DNA of 64,000 nucleotides from Candidatus Desulfosporosinus nitrosoreducens (GTDB taxonomy: Bacteria; Bacillota; Desulfitobacteriia; Desulfitobacteriales; Desulfitobacteriaceae). The position numbers and the translations under genes are program-made. Shown one piece after another: positions 26,901 to 35,396 of the stretch. How positions within the stretch are numbered: the first letter of the stretch is position 1; each line of letters starts with the position of its first letter. Under the pieces are notes generated by a model, which worked only from the letters and a program-made list of their open reading frames with translations, made no database searches and was not told where the DNA came from. The stretch spans positions 62,001 through 126,000 of the forward strand of contig NZ_JAVHUW010000070.1 in assembly GCF_030954495.1 (NCBI RefSeq), in the 5' to 3' direction.

Positions 26901-26957
26901 GGCGTGTTGATTTAATTTTTCAGGCGTTTGATCAGGAACAGAACGGAGAGAAGCATT

Positions 26958-27236
26958 GTGAAAGATGTAGACCAAGCTGAAACCAAAAATATCGTTACTC
27001 GACTTAAAACAGTTCGCGGTCATATTGCGGGAGTGGAGCGTATGATCGAGGAAGAAAAACCTTGTGAGGATATACTATTACAGCTTGTGGCTGTACGTTC
27101 GGCAGTACAGAAAGTATCCGTGATCGTTGCTCAGCATTATGCTAATTCCTGCCTGGTCGAGGCCCTGGACAAAGGGGAAAATCGTCAGGAGGTCTTGAAC
27201 AAAGCCATTGAGACGCTTATGAAATTTAACCAGTAG
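26958..27236 (+). CDS. CsoR/CstR-family (DUF156) repressor
   Basis: All-helical DUF156 repressor of 92 residues, starting at GTG 26958. The family body is clear (RLKTVRGHIAGVERMIEEEKPCEDIL, QLVAVRSAVQKVSV). The first Cys of the sensor site is kept (KPCED) and the second too (ANSC), but the residue four before the second Cys is Tyr where copper-sensing CsoR has His. Two Cys without that His is the arrangement of CstR, a persulfide sensor, and would suit a sulfur-reducing host. By-eye alignment; the true effector is unknown. Confidence 0.85.
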   Translation: MKDVDQAETKNIVTRLKTVRGHIAGVERMIEEEKPCEDILLQLVAVRSAVQKVSVIVAQHYANSCLVEALDKGENRQEVLNKAIETLMKFNQ

Positions 27237-27291
27237 TCCCTTAAAGGTTAGGACGTTCCCCGGTTATTTGGAAATGGTAGTTATTACCTGA

Positions 27292-27332
27292 AATCCTAGT
27301 TCTCTTTTAAAGAGGACTAGGATTGTGTTTTT
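27292..27332 (+). terminator. Terminator after the DUF156 gene
   Basis: Arms AATCCTAGTTCTCT and AGAGGACTAGGATT with a short loop, then GTGTTTTT. Confidence 0.85.
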
Positions 27333-27521
27333 CTGCCTTGCTATCAAAAAATATCAGCCAGATTGAAAATGAAGATGCCTAAAGTAGCAGGCAGGAAAAT
27401 CTGACTGGAGCTTGAATTTTTAGAATAGACAAAAAGCTCTGGATTTCTATGATCGAAGTAGTAATCAAAACGCACACACACTTACAGAGGTGTGTCCCGG
27501 AGTTTAGAAAAGGAGATCGAA

Positions 27522-29090
27522 ATGAAAATACGAGAGATTATGAAACCTTGGACCGGGAAGGATCAGGCGGAAAATGGAATAAGCGAAAATTCTAATGTAC
27601 ATAATTTAAAAATTGACGATATAATCTGGGGCAGCTCGCTGATTGAAGTAACGAATGATGAAGGCATTAAGACTGGAGAAGTAGCTAAAGATTTACTGTT
27701 ATACCTTCTTAAAGCGACGGATATGTGGATGTTAAGCAATATTATGGATAACTTTCAGGAGGCCGTTATTGCAATTGACATGGCAGGTAAGGTTTTCTAT
27801 GTGAATAATGCCTATTCCAGGGTTCTTGGTGTTTCAACACATAACGTTATCGGAAAGCAAATTCAGCAAATAGAACCGGAAGCGGAAATATTAAACGTCA
27901 TTGAAACCAAAATACCCATTATTAAAAAGAACCAATATATAAAAACACTCGACAAATATGTTTCGGTACATATATTTCCAATTGAACAAGATGGAGAACT
28001 TAAAGCGGTGGCCTCAATTTTCAGGGATTCAACAGCTGTAGTTAAATTGGGCCAAGAAGTGGAGAATGCCAATGAAATCGCTATGTCTTACAGGCGGCAA
28101 ATGGAAGCGCAAAATGAATTGTCAAGATTTAAGATCATAGGAAATAGCCCAAGCTTTTTAAAAACAGTTTCACAGGCGTTAACTGTTGCTAAAACAGAGG
28201 CCTCGGTATTGATAAAGGGAGAAAATGGAGTTGGAAAAGAAGAAATTGCCAAAGTCATATACTCACATAGTGACAGGAAAGACCGTCCGATGATCATGGT
28301 TAATTGTGCGGCAATACCTGAAAGCCTAATTGAAAGTGAACTTTTCGGATATGAAGGAGGGGCATTTACAGGAGCAAAATCCGGCGGCAAGATGGGTAAA
28401 TTTGAATTAGCTAATGGAGGAACATTGTTTCTGGATGAAATTGGCGATATGCCTTTGTCAATGCAGTCAAAATTGCTGCGAGTATTAGAAAATAGAGAAA
28501 TCGAGAAAATAGGCAGACAGAAAAACATTCCTGTGGATATAAGGCTGATTGCCGCCTCAAATCAACCGCTGGAAATTTTGATCAAAGAAAAGAAGTTTAG
28601 GCAGGATTTATATTTTAGGCTCAACATAGTAGAAATTGAAGTGCCTTCATTGAGAGAGCGCATAGAGGATATAGGCTTACTGGCAAATTATTTTTTACAA
28701 AAGTATAACGAAAAGTATGGGAAATCCATAGTTCTTTCTCAGGAAGTGCTTTCCTTTTTGTATGCCTACAGTTGGCCGGGAAATGTTCGTGAACTTCAAA
28801 ACTGCATGGAATATGCCGGAATAATGTGCTTTGAGGATAGCTTTAAGCTTACTCACCTGCCGCCGCATATGAAAGAATCACTCGGGTTAAGCGTCGAAAA
28901 AGAAAGTGAATTTAAATCTGAAAACGGAACGTTAAAAGAAGCAGTTGAAGCTTTTGAGAAGAAGGTAATTTTAAGTACAATTTCAGCTTGCGGGGATAAC
29001 AAAAGTAAAGCAATACAATTATTAGGGCTTAGCAGAAGAACCTTTTATCGTAAGCTCAAAGAGTACAAAATTCATTGTGGCGAAAAGTAA
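27522..29090 (+). CDS. Sigma-54-dependent transcriptional activator with PAS domain
   Basis: 522 residues from ATG 27522, which has AAAAGGAGATCGA upstream. A PAS sensor domain lies at about residues 80-185 (NIMDNFQEAVIAIDMAGKVF), followed by an AAA+ domain with Walker A GENGVGKEE, the sigma-54-contacting GAFTGAK loop, LFLDEIGDMPLSMQSKLLRV, and the WPGNVRELQNCMEYA block. The C-terminus has a Fis-type helix-turn-helix (NKSKAIQLLGLSRRTFYRKL). No receiver domain. It is next to a -24/-12 promoter and the AtuA/carboxylase operon, so it probably controls that operon in response to a small ligand. Confidence 0.93.
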   Translation: MKIREIMKPWTGKDQAENGISENSNVHNLKIDDIIWGSSLIEVTNDEGIKTGEVAKDLLLYLLKATDMWMLSNIMDNFQEAVIAIDMAGKVFYVNNAYSRVLGVSTHNVIGKQIQQIEPEAEILNVIETKIPIIKKNQYIKTLDKYVSVHIFPIEQDGELKAVASIFRDSTAVVKLGQEVENANEIAMSYRRQMEAQNELSRFKIIGNSPSFLKTVSQALTVAKTEASVLIKGENGVGKEEIAKVIYSHSDRKDRPMIMVNCAAIPESLIESELFGYEGGAFTGAKSGGKMGKFELANGGTLFLDEIGDMPLSMQSKLLRVLENREIEKIGRQKNIPVDIRLIAASNQPLEILIKEKKFRQDLYFRLNIVEIEVPSLRERIEDIGLLANYFLQKYNEKYGKSIVLSQEVLSFLYAYSWPGNVRELQNCMEYAGIMCFEDSFKLTHLPPHMKESLGLSVEKESEFKSENGTLKEAVEAFEKKVILSTISACGDNKSKAIQLLGLSRRTFYRKLKEYKIHCGEK

Positions 29091-29199
29091 ACAAGAGTGG
29101 CAAAAATGCCCCACAAAATGTGCTTAGAATATTGAATCTGTGTCAATAATGGCACTGATTTAAACTCCGATTTTTTATGAAAGTAGAAACGTTTAGAAA

Positions 29200-29220
29200 T
29201 TAGCCCTTAAAAAGGGCTAA
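29200..29220. repeat. Inverted repeat upstream of the sigma-54 promoter
   Basis: TTAGCCCTT and AAGGGCTAA arms around a 3-base centre, 117 bases before the -24/-12 element. It could be an activator binding site (UAS) or a weak terminator of the activator gene; there is no T run after it, which favours a binding site. Confidence 0.4.
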
Positions 29221-29336
29221 AAAGGTTTTAAGATATTTAATTTGGGAGTAGGAAATGTGTAGTTTAAGGGGATTGGACTTCCTGAATTAGAGGAGAGGAG
29301 TTTTTTGGAAGCATAGTGTTCAGAATATTTAAATTA

Positions 29337-29353
29337 TTGGCACGTAATTTGCA
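29337..29353 (+). promoter_or_regulatory. Sigma-54 (-24/-12) promoter
   Basis: TTGGCACGTAATTTGCA fits the sigma-54 consensus TTGGCACN5TTGCW exactly, with GG at 29339-29340 and GC at 29351-29352, twelve bases apart. It lies 100 bases before the AtuA gene and behind a sigma-54 activator gene. Confidence 0.92.
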
Positions 29354-29384
29354 AACATAACTCTCTAAAAATCTAAAAAGGAGG

Positions 29385-29420
29385 ATGAATATCCCTGCAG
29401 TAATCGGGGTATTGGACTAG
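29385..29420 (+). CDS. Possible 11-codon leader peptide
   Basis: A tiny frame MNIPAVIGVLD lies between the sigma-54 promoter and the AtuA gene. AAGGAGG abuts the ATG with no proper spacing, so translation is doubtful. The frame covers an imperfect hairpin (AATATCCC and GGGGTATT). Recorded only as a possible leader. Confidence 0.15.
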   Translation: MNIPAVIGVLD

Positions 29421-29454
29421 GCGCGTGAAAATTATCTAAGGAGAGGGCGATTGC

Positions 29455-30807
29455 ATGAAGTCAGTTAGAATTGGAGCCTCGGTAGGTTTTTGGGGGGATG
29501 TATTTACAGCCGCAGTTGATGTGGCCAAATATGGAAATGTTAAATATATTTGTGGAGACTCGTTAGCAGAGTTGACAATGGCCATTCTTCAGAAAGCTAA
29601 GAAGAAAAATCCCAAGGATGGTTACACAAAGGATGTCTTTCCTCTAATGAATGCTTTATTGCCGATCTGCAAAGAAAAAGGAATTAAGATTATCAGCAAT
29701 TGCGGGGGACTCAACCCGATGGGAGCAGCGGAAGCAGTAAAGGGAATTGCGCAAAAACTAGGTTTAGCGGATCTTAAGATAGCCGTTGTTGAGGGTGATA
29801 ATATCATAGACCGTCTGCGTGAGTTCTGTGAAAAAGGTTATTTGACTCATGAGGGAGATTTAGACAATCTTGAGGATAAGTATATGTTTGCCAATGCTTA
29901 TCTGGGTGGCAGAGAAGTAGCCATGGCCTTAGAAACTGGCGCTGACATTGTAATTACCGGCAGGACCACCGACACCGGGCAATTTTTGGGGCCAGCCATC
30001 TATGAATTTGGCTGGCAGGATGGAGATTGGAACAAGTTGGCTCAAGGTATTGTCATGGGTCACTTGATGGAATGTTCAGGACAAGGTACAGGCGGCAATT
30101 TCAGCGGGGAATGGTGGAAGGTTGAGAATCTTGGCAGTCATGGCTATCCTGTCGCGGAAATTTATGAGAACGGTGAATTTATTTTCACCAACCCTGAAAA
30201 TACAGGTGGTCTGGTCTGTGTTGATTCCGTGAAGGAGCAATTGCTGTATGAAATTCATGATCCCAACAATTATTTGACGCCTGACGTGTCAGTTGATTTT
30301 ACGACTGTCAAGCTGGAAGATGTGGGAAAAAATCAGGTTAAGGTTTCCGGTGCCACAGGGAACCCCAAACCAAAAACTCTGAAAGCCACCATGGGATACT
30401 CCAGCGGTTATGTCGGTGAAGGACGAATTACTTACGCTTGGCCGGATGCACTGCCCAAAGCCAGAAAAGCCGAAGAAATTATCAGACACAGAATAGAAAT
30501 GCAGGGGATAAACTACGAAGAAATATACAGCGAATATATCGGCATTAACTCTATTCACGGACCACTGGCCCCGGAACCTGAAGTTGAGCCCAATGAAGTC
30601 ATGCTAAGGGTTGCCATGCGGACTAATTCCAAGGAGGAAGCCGCTAAAATCGGCAGAGAGTTCCCCTCCATGGTATTAAATGGTCCGCCGCAGGCTACCG
30701 GTTTGAGCGGGATGCAGCCGGTACGGGAATTGATCGGTCAAAAATCGGCGTATATTCCAAGGGAAGAGATTGAAGCCTATGTAAAAATATCGGTTGTGGA
30801 GGTGTAG
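29455..30807 (+). CDS. AtuA-family protein (DUF1446)
   Basis: 450-residue member of the AtuA/DUF1446 family, found in acyclic terpenoid (citronellol/geraniol) gene clusters; its catalytic role is not established. Conserved blocks: VRIGASVGFWGDVFTA at the start, SNCGGLNPMGAAEA, ITGRTTDTGQFLGPAIYEFGW, GHLMECSGQGTGGNFSG, YPVAEIYENGEF. First gene of the sigma-54-driven operon with GGAGAGGG upstream. The next gene holds the small C-terminal AtuA domain that in other bacteria is part of the same polypeptide. Confidence 0.85.
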   Translation: MKSVRIGASVGFWGDVFTAAVDVAKYGNVKYICGDSLAELTMAILQKAKKKNPKDGYTKDVFPLMNALLPICKEKGIKIISNCGGLNPMGAAEAVKGIAQKLGLADLKIAVVEGDNIIDRLREFCEKGYLTHEGDLDNLEDKYMFANAYLGGREVAMALETGADIVITGRTTDTGQFLGPAIYEFGWQDGDWNKLAQGIVMGHLMECSGQGTGGNFSGEWWKVENLGSHGYPVAEIYENGEFIFTNPENTGGLVCVDSVKEQLLYEIHDPNNYLTPDVSVDFTTVKLEDVGKNQVKVSGATGNPKPKTLKATMGYSSGYVGEGRITYAWPDALPKARKAEEIIRHRIEMQGINYEEIYSEYIGINSIHGPLAPEPEVEPNEVMLRVAMRTNSKEEAAKIGREFPSMVLNGPPQATGLSGMQPVRELIGQKSAYIPREEIEAYVKISVVEV

Positions 30808-30810
30808 CAA

Positions 30811-31170
30811 ATGGCCTTAGTGCAACTTTCCGAAATTGCTCAAACAAGATCCGGCGATAAAGGAGACAGTAGTGATATCTCCCTATTTGCCCAAAACCAA
30901 GAGCTCTATGAAATATTCAAACGGGAAATCACGGAGGAACGCGTATTTGAGCACTTTAAGCAGCTGGTGAGCGGACCGGTGCAAAGATTCGAAATGGACA
31001 ATCTGCTTGCACTTAAGTTTTTAATAGACGGAGCCTTGGCGGGGGGAGCGTCTCAGTCTTTGCGCAGCGATAGTCTGGGTAAATGCTTTGGTTCCAATCT
31101 TTTACGTATGAAAGTAGAAATTCCGGATCATATTTTAGCAGGTGTGAAGTGTTTTAGATATCCTAAATAA
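30811..31170 (+). CDS. AtuA C-terminal-like small protein
   Basis: 119 residues starting three bases after the AtuA stop. It matches the small alpha/beta domain that ends longer AtuA proteins (IAQTRSGDKGDSSDISLFA, NLLALKFLIDGALAGGASQSL, LGKCFGSNLLRMKVEIP). The two genes thus encode a split AtuA. Role unknown; probably forms a complex with the larger part. Confidence 0.8.
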   Translation: MALVQLSEIAQTRSGDKGDSSDISLFAQNQELYEIFKREITEERVFEHFKQLVSGPVQRFEMDNLLALKFLIDGALAGGASQSLRSDSLGKCFGSNLLRMKVEIPDHILAGVKCFRYPK

Positions 31171-31323
31171 AAGCTGAATTTATGGGTATTCGGCCAACGG
31201 GCCTTTCGCTGCAGAAGAAATATTCGGAATATTGTGGTAAAATGTGACATAAGGAATAATTAGATTAGATGTATTTTGGAAATAGCAGCGGAAGAACTTA
31301 AGTCGAAAGGATTGATTATAACA

Positions 31324-32853
31324 ATGGATGAGAGACAGGAAAAGTATTTATTGGAATTAGAAAGAATTCGAAAAGGAGGACCGGAAAAGTATCATTTGAG
31401 TTTAAAGAAACAAAACAAGCTCTTCGTACGTGACCGCTTAAACCTGTTGTTTGATGAGAGTTCGATTCTGGAGGAAGGGACTTTTAGCAACTGTCTGGAC
31501 CCGGAGCTTCCGGAAGACGGTAATATTGTAGGAATGGCCAGGATTAACGGCAGGTTGGTTTGTTTTGCCGCCGCGGATTTCACTGTCAAAGCGGGGTCTT
31601 GGGGGGCTAAGGGTGTCCAAAAACTGCTCTATATCCAAGAAAAGGCGCTCGCGCTGAAGCTCCCTATTATTTACCTTGTTGATTCAGCGGGAGCAAGAAT
31701 TACTGACCAAAAAGAAGTTTTCCCGGGAAGAAATCACATTGGCAGAGTTTTTTACAATCAGGTGAAAATGTCCGGGATTATCCCGCAAATCACAATTCTT
31801 TTCGGAGTTTCCCCGGCAGGTGCAGCCTACGTACCGGCTTTCAGTGATTTAGTCATTATGGTGGAAGGAAAAGCCAGTGCCTTTTTGGGGTCACCGCGCA
31901 TGGTGGAAGCGGTCATCGGGGAAAAGGTGTCTCTGGAGGACTTGGGTGGCGCGCGTATGCACTGCAAAGTTAGCGGGCTGGGGGATGTTCTGGCTTCAGA
32001 CGATACTCATGCCATTGAACTTTGTAAGAGCTATTTTGCCTATTTGCCCCAAAGCTACTTAGAAAAGCCTGCGCCCGTTGCTGCTAAGGAGCCGGTTGAA
32101 GGGAGACCGATCACAGAAATTATCCCTCACAACCAAAATCAACCCTTTGACATGTACGAGTTAATCGGGCGAATTGTAGACGAGGGCAGCTTTTTAGAAT
32201 ACAAAGCTTTGTTTGCTCAGGAACTCATTACGGGATGGGCCAGAATAAATGGGGAGGTTATCGGAATTGTTGCCAACCAGTCAAAGGTTAAAGGCGGGAC
32301 TTTGTTTGTAGATTCCTCTGATAAGGGGGCAAGGTTTATTTGGTTTTGCAATGCTTATAACATTCCTCTGGTCTTTTTGGCGGATATTCCGGGGTATATG
32401 GTAGGATCACAAGTGGAACGGGCCGGAATAATCCGGCATGGGGCCAAGATGATTTCAGCGGTTTCGGAAGCTACTGTGCCTAAAATAACGGTCGTTGTGC
32501 GCAAATGCTACGGAGCGGGGCTGTATGCTATGGCCGGGCCGGCCTTTGGTACTGACTCAGTGTTGGCTTTGCCCACCGCTCTCATAGCAGTTATGGGACC
32601 GGAAGCAGCCGTTAAAGCAGTGTATTCTAATAAAATTGACGAACTGGAAGGAGAGGCCAGACTGGCTTTTATGAATCAAAAGAAGGAAGAGTACTCGGAC
32701 AATATTAATATCTATGGTTTGGCTTCAGAGCTTATTGTGGATCAAGTGATCGATTTTGAAGGAATCAGAGAAGAGCTTATTTATCGCTTGGAGGCCTACC
32801 GCAGTAAAGAACGAATATGGCCTGAGAAGAACAATCCGATTCATCCGGTTTAA
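31324..32853 (+). CDS. Acyl-CoA carboxylase carboxyltransferase subunit (beta)
   Basis: Biotin-dependent carboxyltransferase of 509 residues from ATG 31324 (a TTG at 31276 is possible). It moves CO2 from biotin to an acyl-CoA. Both crotonase-like halves are visible: KLPIIYLVDSAGARITDQ, ISPAGAAYVPAFSD-type GVSPAGAAYVPAF, then FLADIPGYMVGSQVE and YGAGLYAMAGPAFGTD. The style is that of methylcrotonyl/geranyl-CoA carboxylase beta subunits rather than of AccA/AccD. Substrate not determined. Confidence 0.88.
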   Translation: MDERQEKYLLELERIRKGGPEKYHLSLKKQNKLFVRDRLNLLFDESSILEEGTFSNCLDPELPEDGNIVGMARINGRLVCFAAADFTVKAGSWGAKGVQKLLYIQEKALALKLPIIYLVDSAGARITDQKEVFPGRNHIGRVFYNQVKMSGIIPQITILFGVSPAGAAYVPAFSDLVIMVEGKASAFLGSPRMVEAVIGEKVSLEDLGGARMHCKVSGLGDVLASDDTHAIELCKSYFAYLPQSYLEKPAPVAAKEPVEGRPITEIIPHNQNQPFDMYELIGRIVDEGSFLEYKALFAQELITGWARINGEVIGIVANQSKVKGGTLFVDSSDKGARFIWFCNAYNIPLVFLADIPGYMVGSQVERAGIIRHGAKMISAVSEATVPKITVVVRKCYGAGLYAMAGPAFGTDSVLALPTALIAVMGPEAAVKAVYSNKIDELEGEARLAFMNQKKEEYSDNINIYGLASELIVDQVIDFEGIREELIYRLEAYRSKERIWPEKNNPIHPV

Positions 32854-32865
32854 AGGGGCGAGACT

Positions 32866-33651
32866 ATGAATTATAACTACCTTATTTATGAAGAAAAAGA
32901 AGGTATCGGTTATATTAAGCTTAACAATCCCCGGCAAAGAAACTGTTTCACCGATGAGCTGAATGATGAACTGGTAGCCCTCTTAAGAAATTTAAATGAA
33001 CGGGATGAGATTAAAGTTATTTTATTATCCGCGGTGGGGGAGGTTTTTTCAGCAGGTGCCGATCTAAAGGCCTTTGAAAAAGACACGGAACTCTCTCCGG
33101 CTCAGCATTACTTAAATTTAAGGAAGAGTTTGGACCTGTATAAGAGTATCAATGCGTTGCATAAACCGCTGATCATTGGCGTAAACGGTTCTGCTTACGG
33201 CGGGGGAGTGGGGCTGGTGGCAGCGGCACATCTGGCGGTAGCGGCAGATAGCGCTGTGTTCAGGCTTACAGAAATTAACCTTGGGCTGGCTCCCTTTGTG
33301 ATTCATCCTTTTATTAAAGAGGCGCTGGGAAGTAAGAAAGCGCTGGAACTTATGCTGACTGCCGAGAAATTCAATGCCGCTCAAGCCTTAGAGTTTGGTC
33401 TTGTCAATAAGGTCGTTCCCGCCGAAGACTTGGAGAGCACTCTCTGGGCGTATGGAGAGAGATTTTCTCGGTTAAGTTCGTTGGCCGTCGATCTAGCCTT
33501 GAAGATTCATGATTTAAACAGAAACGTTGACTTCGATAAGATGGTGGAAACCATGGGGGTTTACCGCATCATCGCCTTTACCAGTCAGGACTTGAAAGAG
33601 GGAATTAACTCCTTCCTGGAAAGGCGTCCGGTAAATTTCAAAGGAATCTAG
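32866..33651 (+). CDS. Enoyl-CoA hydratase/isomerase family protein
   Basis: Crotonase-fold protein of 261 residues. The oxyanion-hole segments are SAGADLKAFEKD and NGSAYGGGVGLVAAA, with TEINLGLAPFV following. One of the two catalytic Glu positions (the first) is occupied by a Gly-rich YGGG turn, so it may be a hydratase for an unusual, e.g. carboxylated, enoyl-CoA like AtuE or LiuC. GGGGCGAG site upstream; operon with the carboxylase. Confidence 0.85.
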   Translation: MNYNYLIYEEKEGIGYIKLNNPRQRNCFTDELNDELVALLRNLNERDEIKVILLSAVGEVFSAGADLKAFEKDTELSPAQHYLNLRKSLDLYKSINALHKPLIIGVNGSAYGGGVGLVAAAHLAVAADSAVFRLTEINLGLAPFVIHPFIKEALGSKKALELMLTAEKFNAAQALEFGLVNKVVPAEDLESTLWAYGERFSRLSSLAVDLALKIHDLNRNVDFDKMVETMGVYRIIAFTSQDLKEGINSFLERRPVNFKGI

Positions 33652-33685
33652 CATTTGCCGAAGTTCAACACGAGGAGGATAAACG

Positions 33686-33904
33686 ATGAAAATTTTGTCT
33701 AATATGAGCGGTCTGATTAATAATATTTTAGTCGCTGAAGGAGAAGCGGTAAAATCGGGAGATGTGGTAGCTGTTATTGAATCCATGAAGATGTTGATAG
33801 ATATAAAGTCCGAGGATGCAGGTACTGTAACGAAAGTCAGCTGTCAATTGGAAGAGTTTGTGCAGGAAGGGCAAGTATTGTTTGAGCTAAGTAAGCCAAG
33901 TTAG
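33686..33904 (+). CDS. Biotin carboxyl carrier protein
   Basis: Stand-alone biotinyl domain of 72 residues. The biotinylation motif is ESMKM with Lys35. It carries carboxybiotin between the biotin carboxylase encoded next and the carboxyltransferase upstream. In most methylcrotonyl/geranyl-CoA carboxylases this domain is fused to the carboxylase; here it is free. Confidence 0.92.
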   Translation: MKILSNMSGLINNILVAEGEAVKSGDVVAVIESMKMLIDIKSEDAGTVTKVSCQLEEFVQEGQVLFELSKPS

Positions 33905-33928
33905 ACCTGAAGTTAAAGGGGAGACGTT

Positions 33929-35275
33929 ATGTTTAAGAAAATCCTTGTAGCTAATCGCGGGGAAATCGCGCTGCGTGTGATCCGGGCCTGTAAAGAATTG
34001 GGCATTCAAACAGTGGCTGTATTTTCCGAAGTTGACCGGGATGCCCCGCATGTAAAAATGGCGGATGAGTCTGTTCTGATTGGCCCCGCCTCAAGTTTGA
34101 AGAGCTACCTTAATATAGCAAATATCATTAAGGCCGCAGAACAGGCCGGTGCTGATGCAATACATCCCGGGTATGGCTTTTTATCCGAAAACCCCAGCTT
34201 TGCCGGAATTTGCGAATCAAGCGGCCTTGCTTTTATTGGACCTTCGCCTGAAGCAATTGAAATAATGGGGGATAAAGCGAAAGCGCGTCAGAAAATGATT
34301 GAAGCTGGAGTTCCGGTGGTACCAGGCTCGCGGTCGGTAATCATGGATGAGGAAACGGCGGCAGCTTTAGGTGAGGAGATCGGATATCCGTTGTTGATTA
34401 AAGCCTCCGCCGGCGGCGGAGGCAGGGGGATGCGCATCGTCCGGAATGTTTCGGAATTAGCCCAAGCAGTTCAGAGCGCACAAAAGGAAGCTCAAATGTT
34501 TTTCGGTAATTCTGAAATATATTTGGAAAAATATATGGAGACCGTGCGTCATATTGAGTTCCAGATTCTGGCAGATAAGCAGGGGAATGTCATTCATTTA
34601 GGAGAAAGGGATTGTTCGCTGCAGCGCCGTAATCAGAAGTTATTGGAAGAGGCTCCCGCCAGTGCCCTGACGGCGGAGCTTCGGTCAGAAATGGGTTTAG
34701 CCGCGGTTAAGGCAGCAAGGTCGGTTGAGTATTCGAGTGCCGGAACTGTCGAATTTTTGTTGGATAAGAACGGTAAGTTTTATTTCATGGAAATGAACAC
34801 CAGAATTCAAGTGGAGCACCCCGTGACTGAACTCATTACAGGAATCGACTTGGTGAAAGAACAAATTCGGATAGCGGCGGGAAAGCCTTTAAGCTTCAAG
34901 CAGGAAGATATTCAAATTTCCGGTTGGGCCATCGAATGCAGAATCAATGCCGAGAATGCGGAAAAGAATTTCATACCCTCACCAGGCACAATTGGGATTT
35001 ACCAAGAGCCTCAGGGGGCCGGGGTTCGTGTTGATAGTACCGGTTGTGAGGGATACTGCATTTCCCCGTATTACGATTCTCTGATTGGCAAGCTTATCGT
35101 TTGGGGAGCAAACCGGCAAGAAGCGATTCAAAGATTAGAAAGAGCGTTAAAGGAGTATGCAATTGAAGGAGTTCCAACAACAATTCCCTTTCATTTGAAA
35201 GTGATTGCCAATCCTTTCTACATTAGAGGTGAAGTTCATACGGATTTTATTGAGCGCCGGATGCAAAATGATTAA
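33929..35275 (+). CDS. Biotin carboxylase subunit of acyl-CoA carboxylase
   Basis: ATP-grasp biotin carboxylase of 448 residues: FKKILVANRGEIALRVIRA, DAIHPGYGFLSENPSFA, the glycine-rich ASAGGGGRGMRIV loop, and EMNTRIQVEHPVTE. Completes a three-part acyl-CoA carboxylase with the carrier and carboxyltransferase of the same operon. AccC-like in size, but context argues for a catabolic role. Confidence 0.92.
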   Translation: MFKKILVANRGEIALRVIRACKELGIQTVAVFSEVDRDAPHVKMADESVLIGPASSLKSYLNIANIIKAAEQAGADAIHPGYGFLSENPSFAGICESSGLAFIGPSPEAIEIMGDKAKARQKMIEAGVPVVPGSRSVIMDEETAAALGEEIGYPLLIKASAGGGGRGMRIVRNVSELAQAVQSAQKEAQMFFGNSEIYLEKYMETVRHIEFQILADKQGNVIHLGERDCSLQRRNQKLLEEAPASALTAELRSEMGLAAVKAARSVEYSSAGTVEFLLDKNGKFYFMEMNTRIQVEHPVTELITGIDLVKEQIRIAAGKPLSFKQEDIQISGWAIECRINAENAEKNFIPSPGTIGIYQEPQGAGVRVDSTGCEGYCISPYYDSLIGKLIVWGANRQEAIQRLERALKEYAIEGVPTTIPFHLKVIANPFYIRGEVHTDFIERRMQND

Positions 35276-35393
35276 TTTGACTTTACTTCATAATGGCCGG
35301 GTGGCTTGGGGTGACACACTTTTCTTATCCTGTATAAACGGAGCAGCTCCGGAAGATGTGTTCCCGCCTGATAAGGTAAAACGAAGGAGGTAG
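35268..35393 (+). CDS. Possible small coupled protein
   Basis: A 41-residue frame begins inside the end of the biotin carboxylase gene (ATGATTAA overlap) and stops between the ribosome binding site (GAAGGAGG) and ATG of the acyl-CoA dehydrogenase gene, thus fitting the operon spacing exactly. It reads MINLTLLHNGRVAWGDTLFL and ends in KRRR. No family recognised; may be chance. Confidence 0.3.
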   Translation: MINLTLLHNGRVAWGDTLFLSCINGAAPEDVFPPDKVKRRR

Positions 35394-35396
35394 GGT

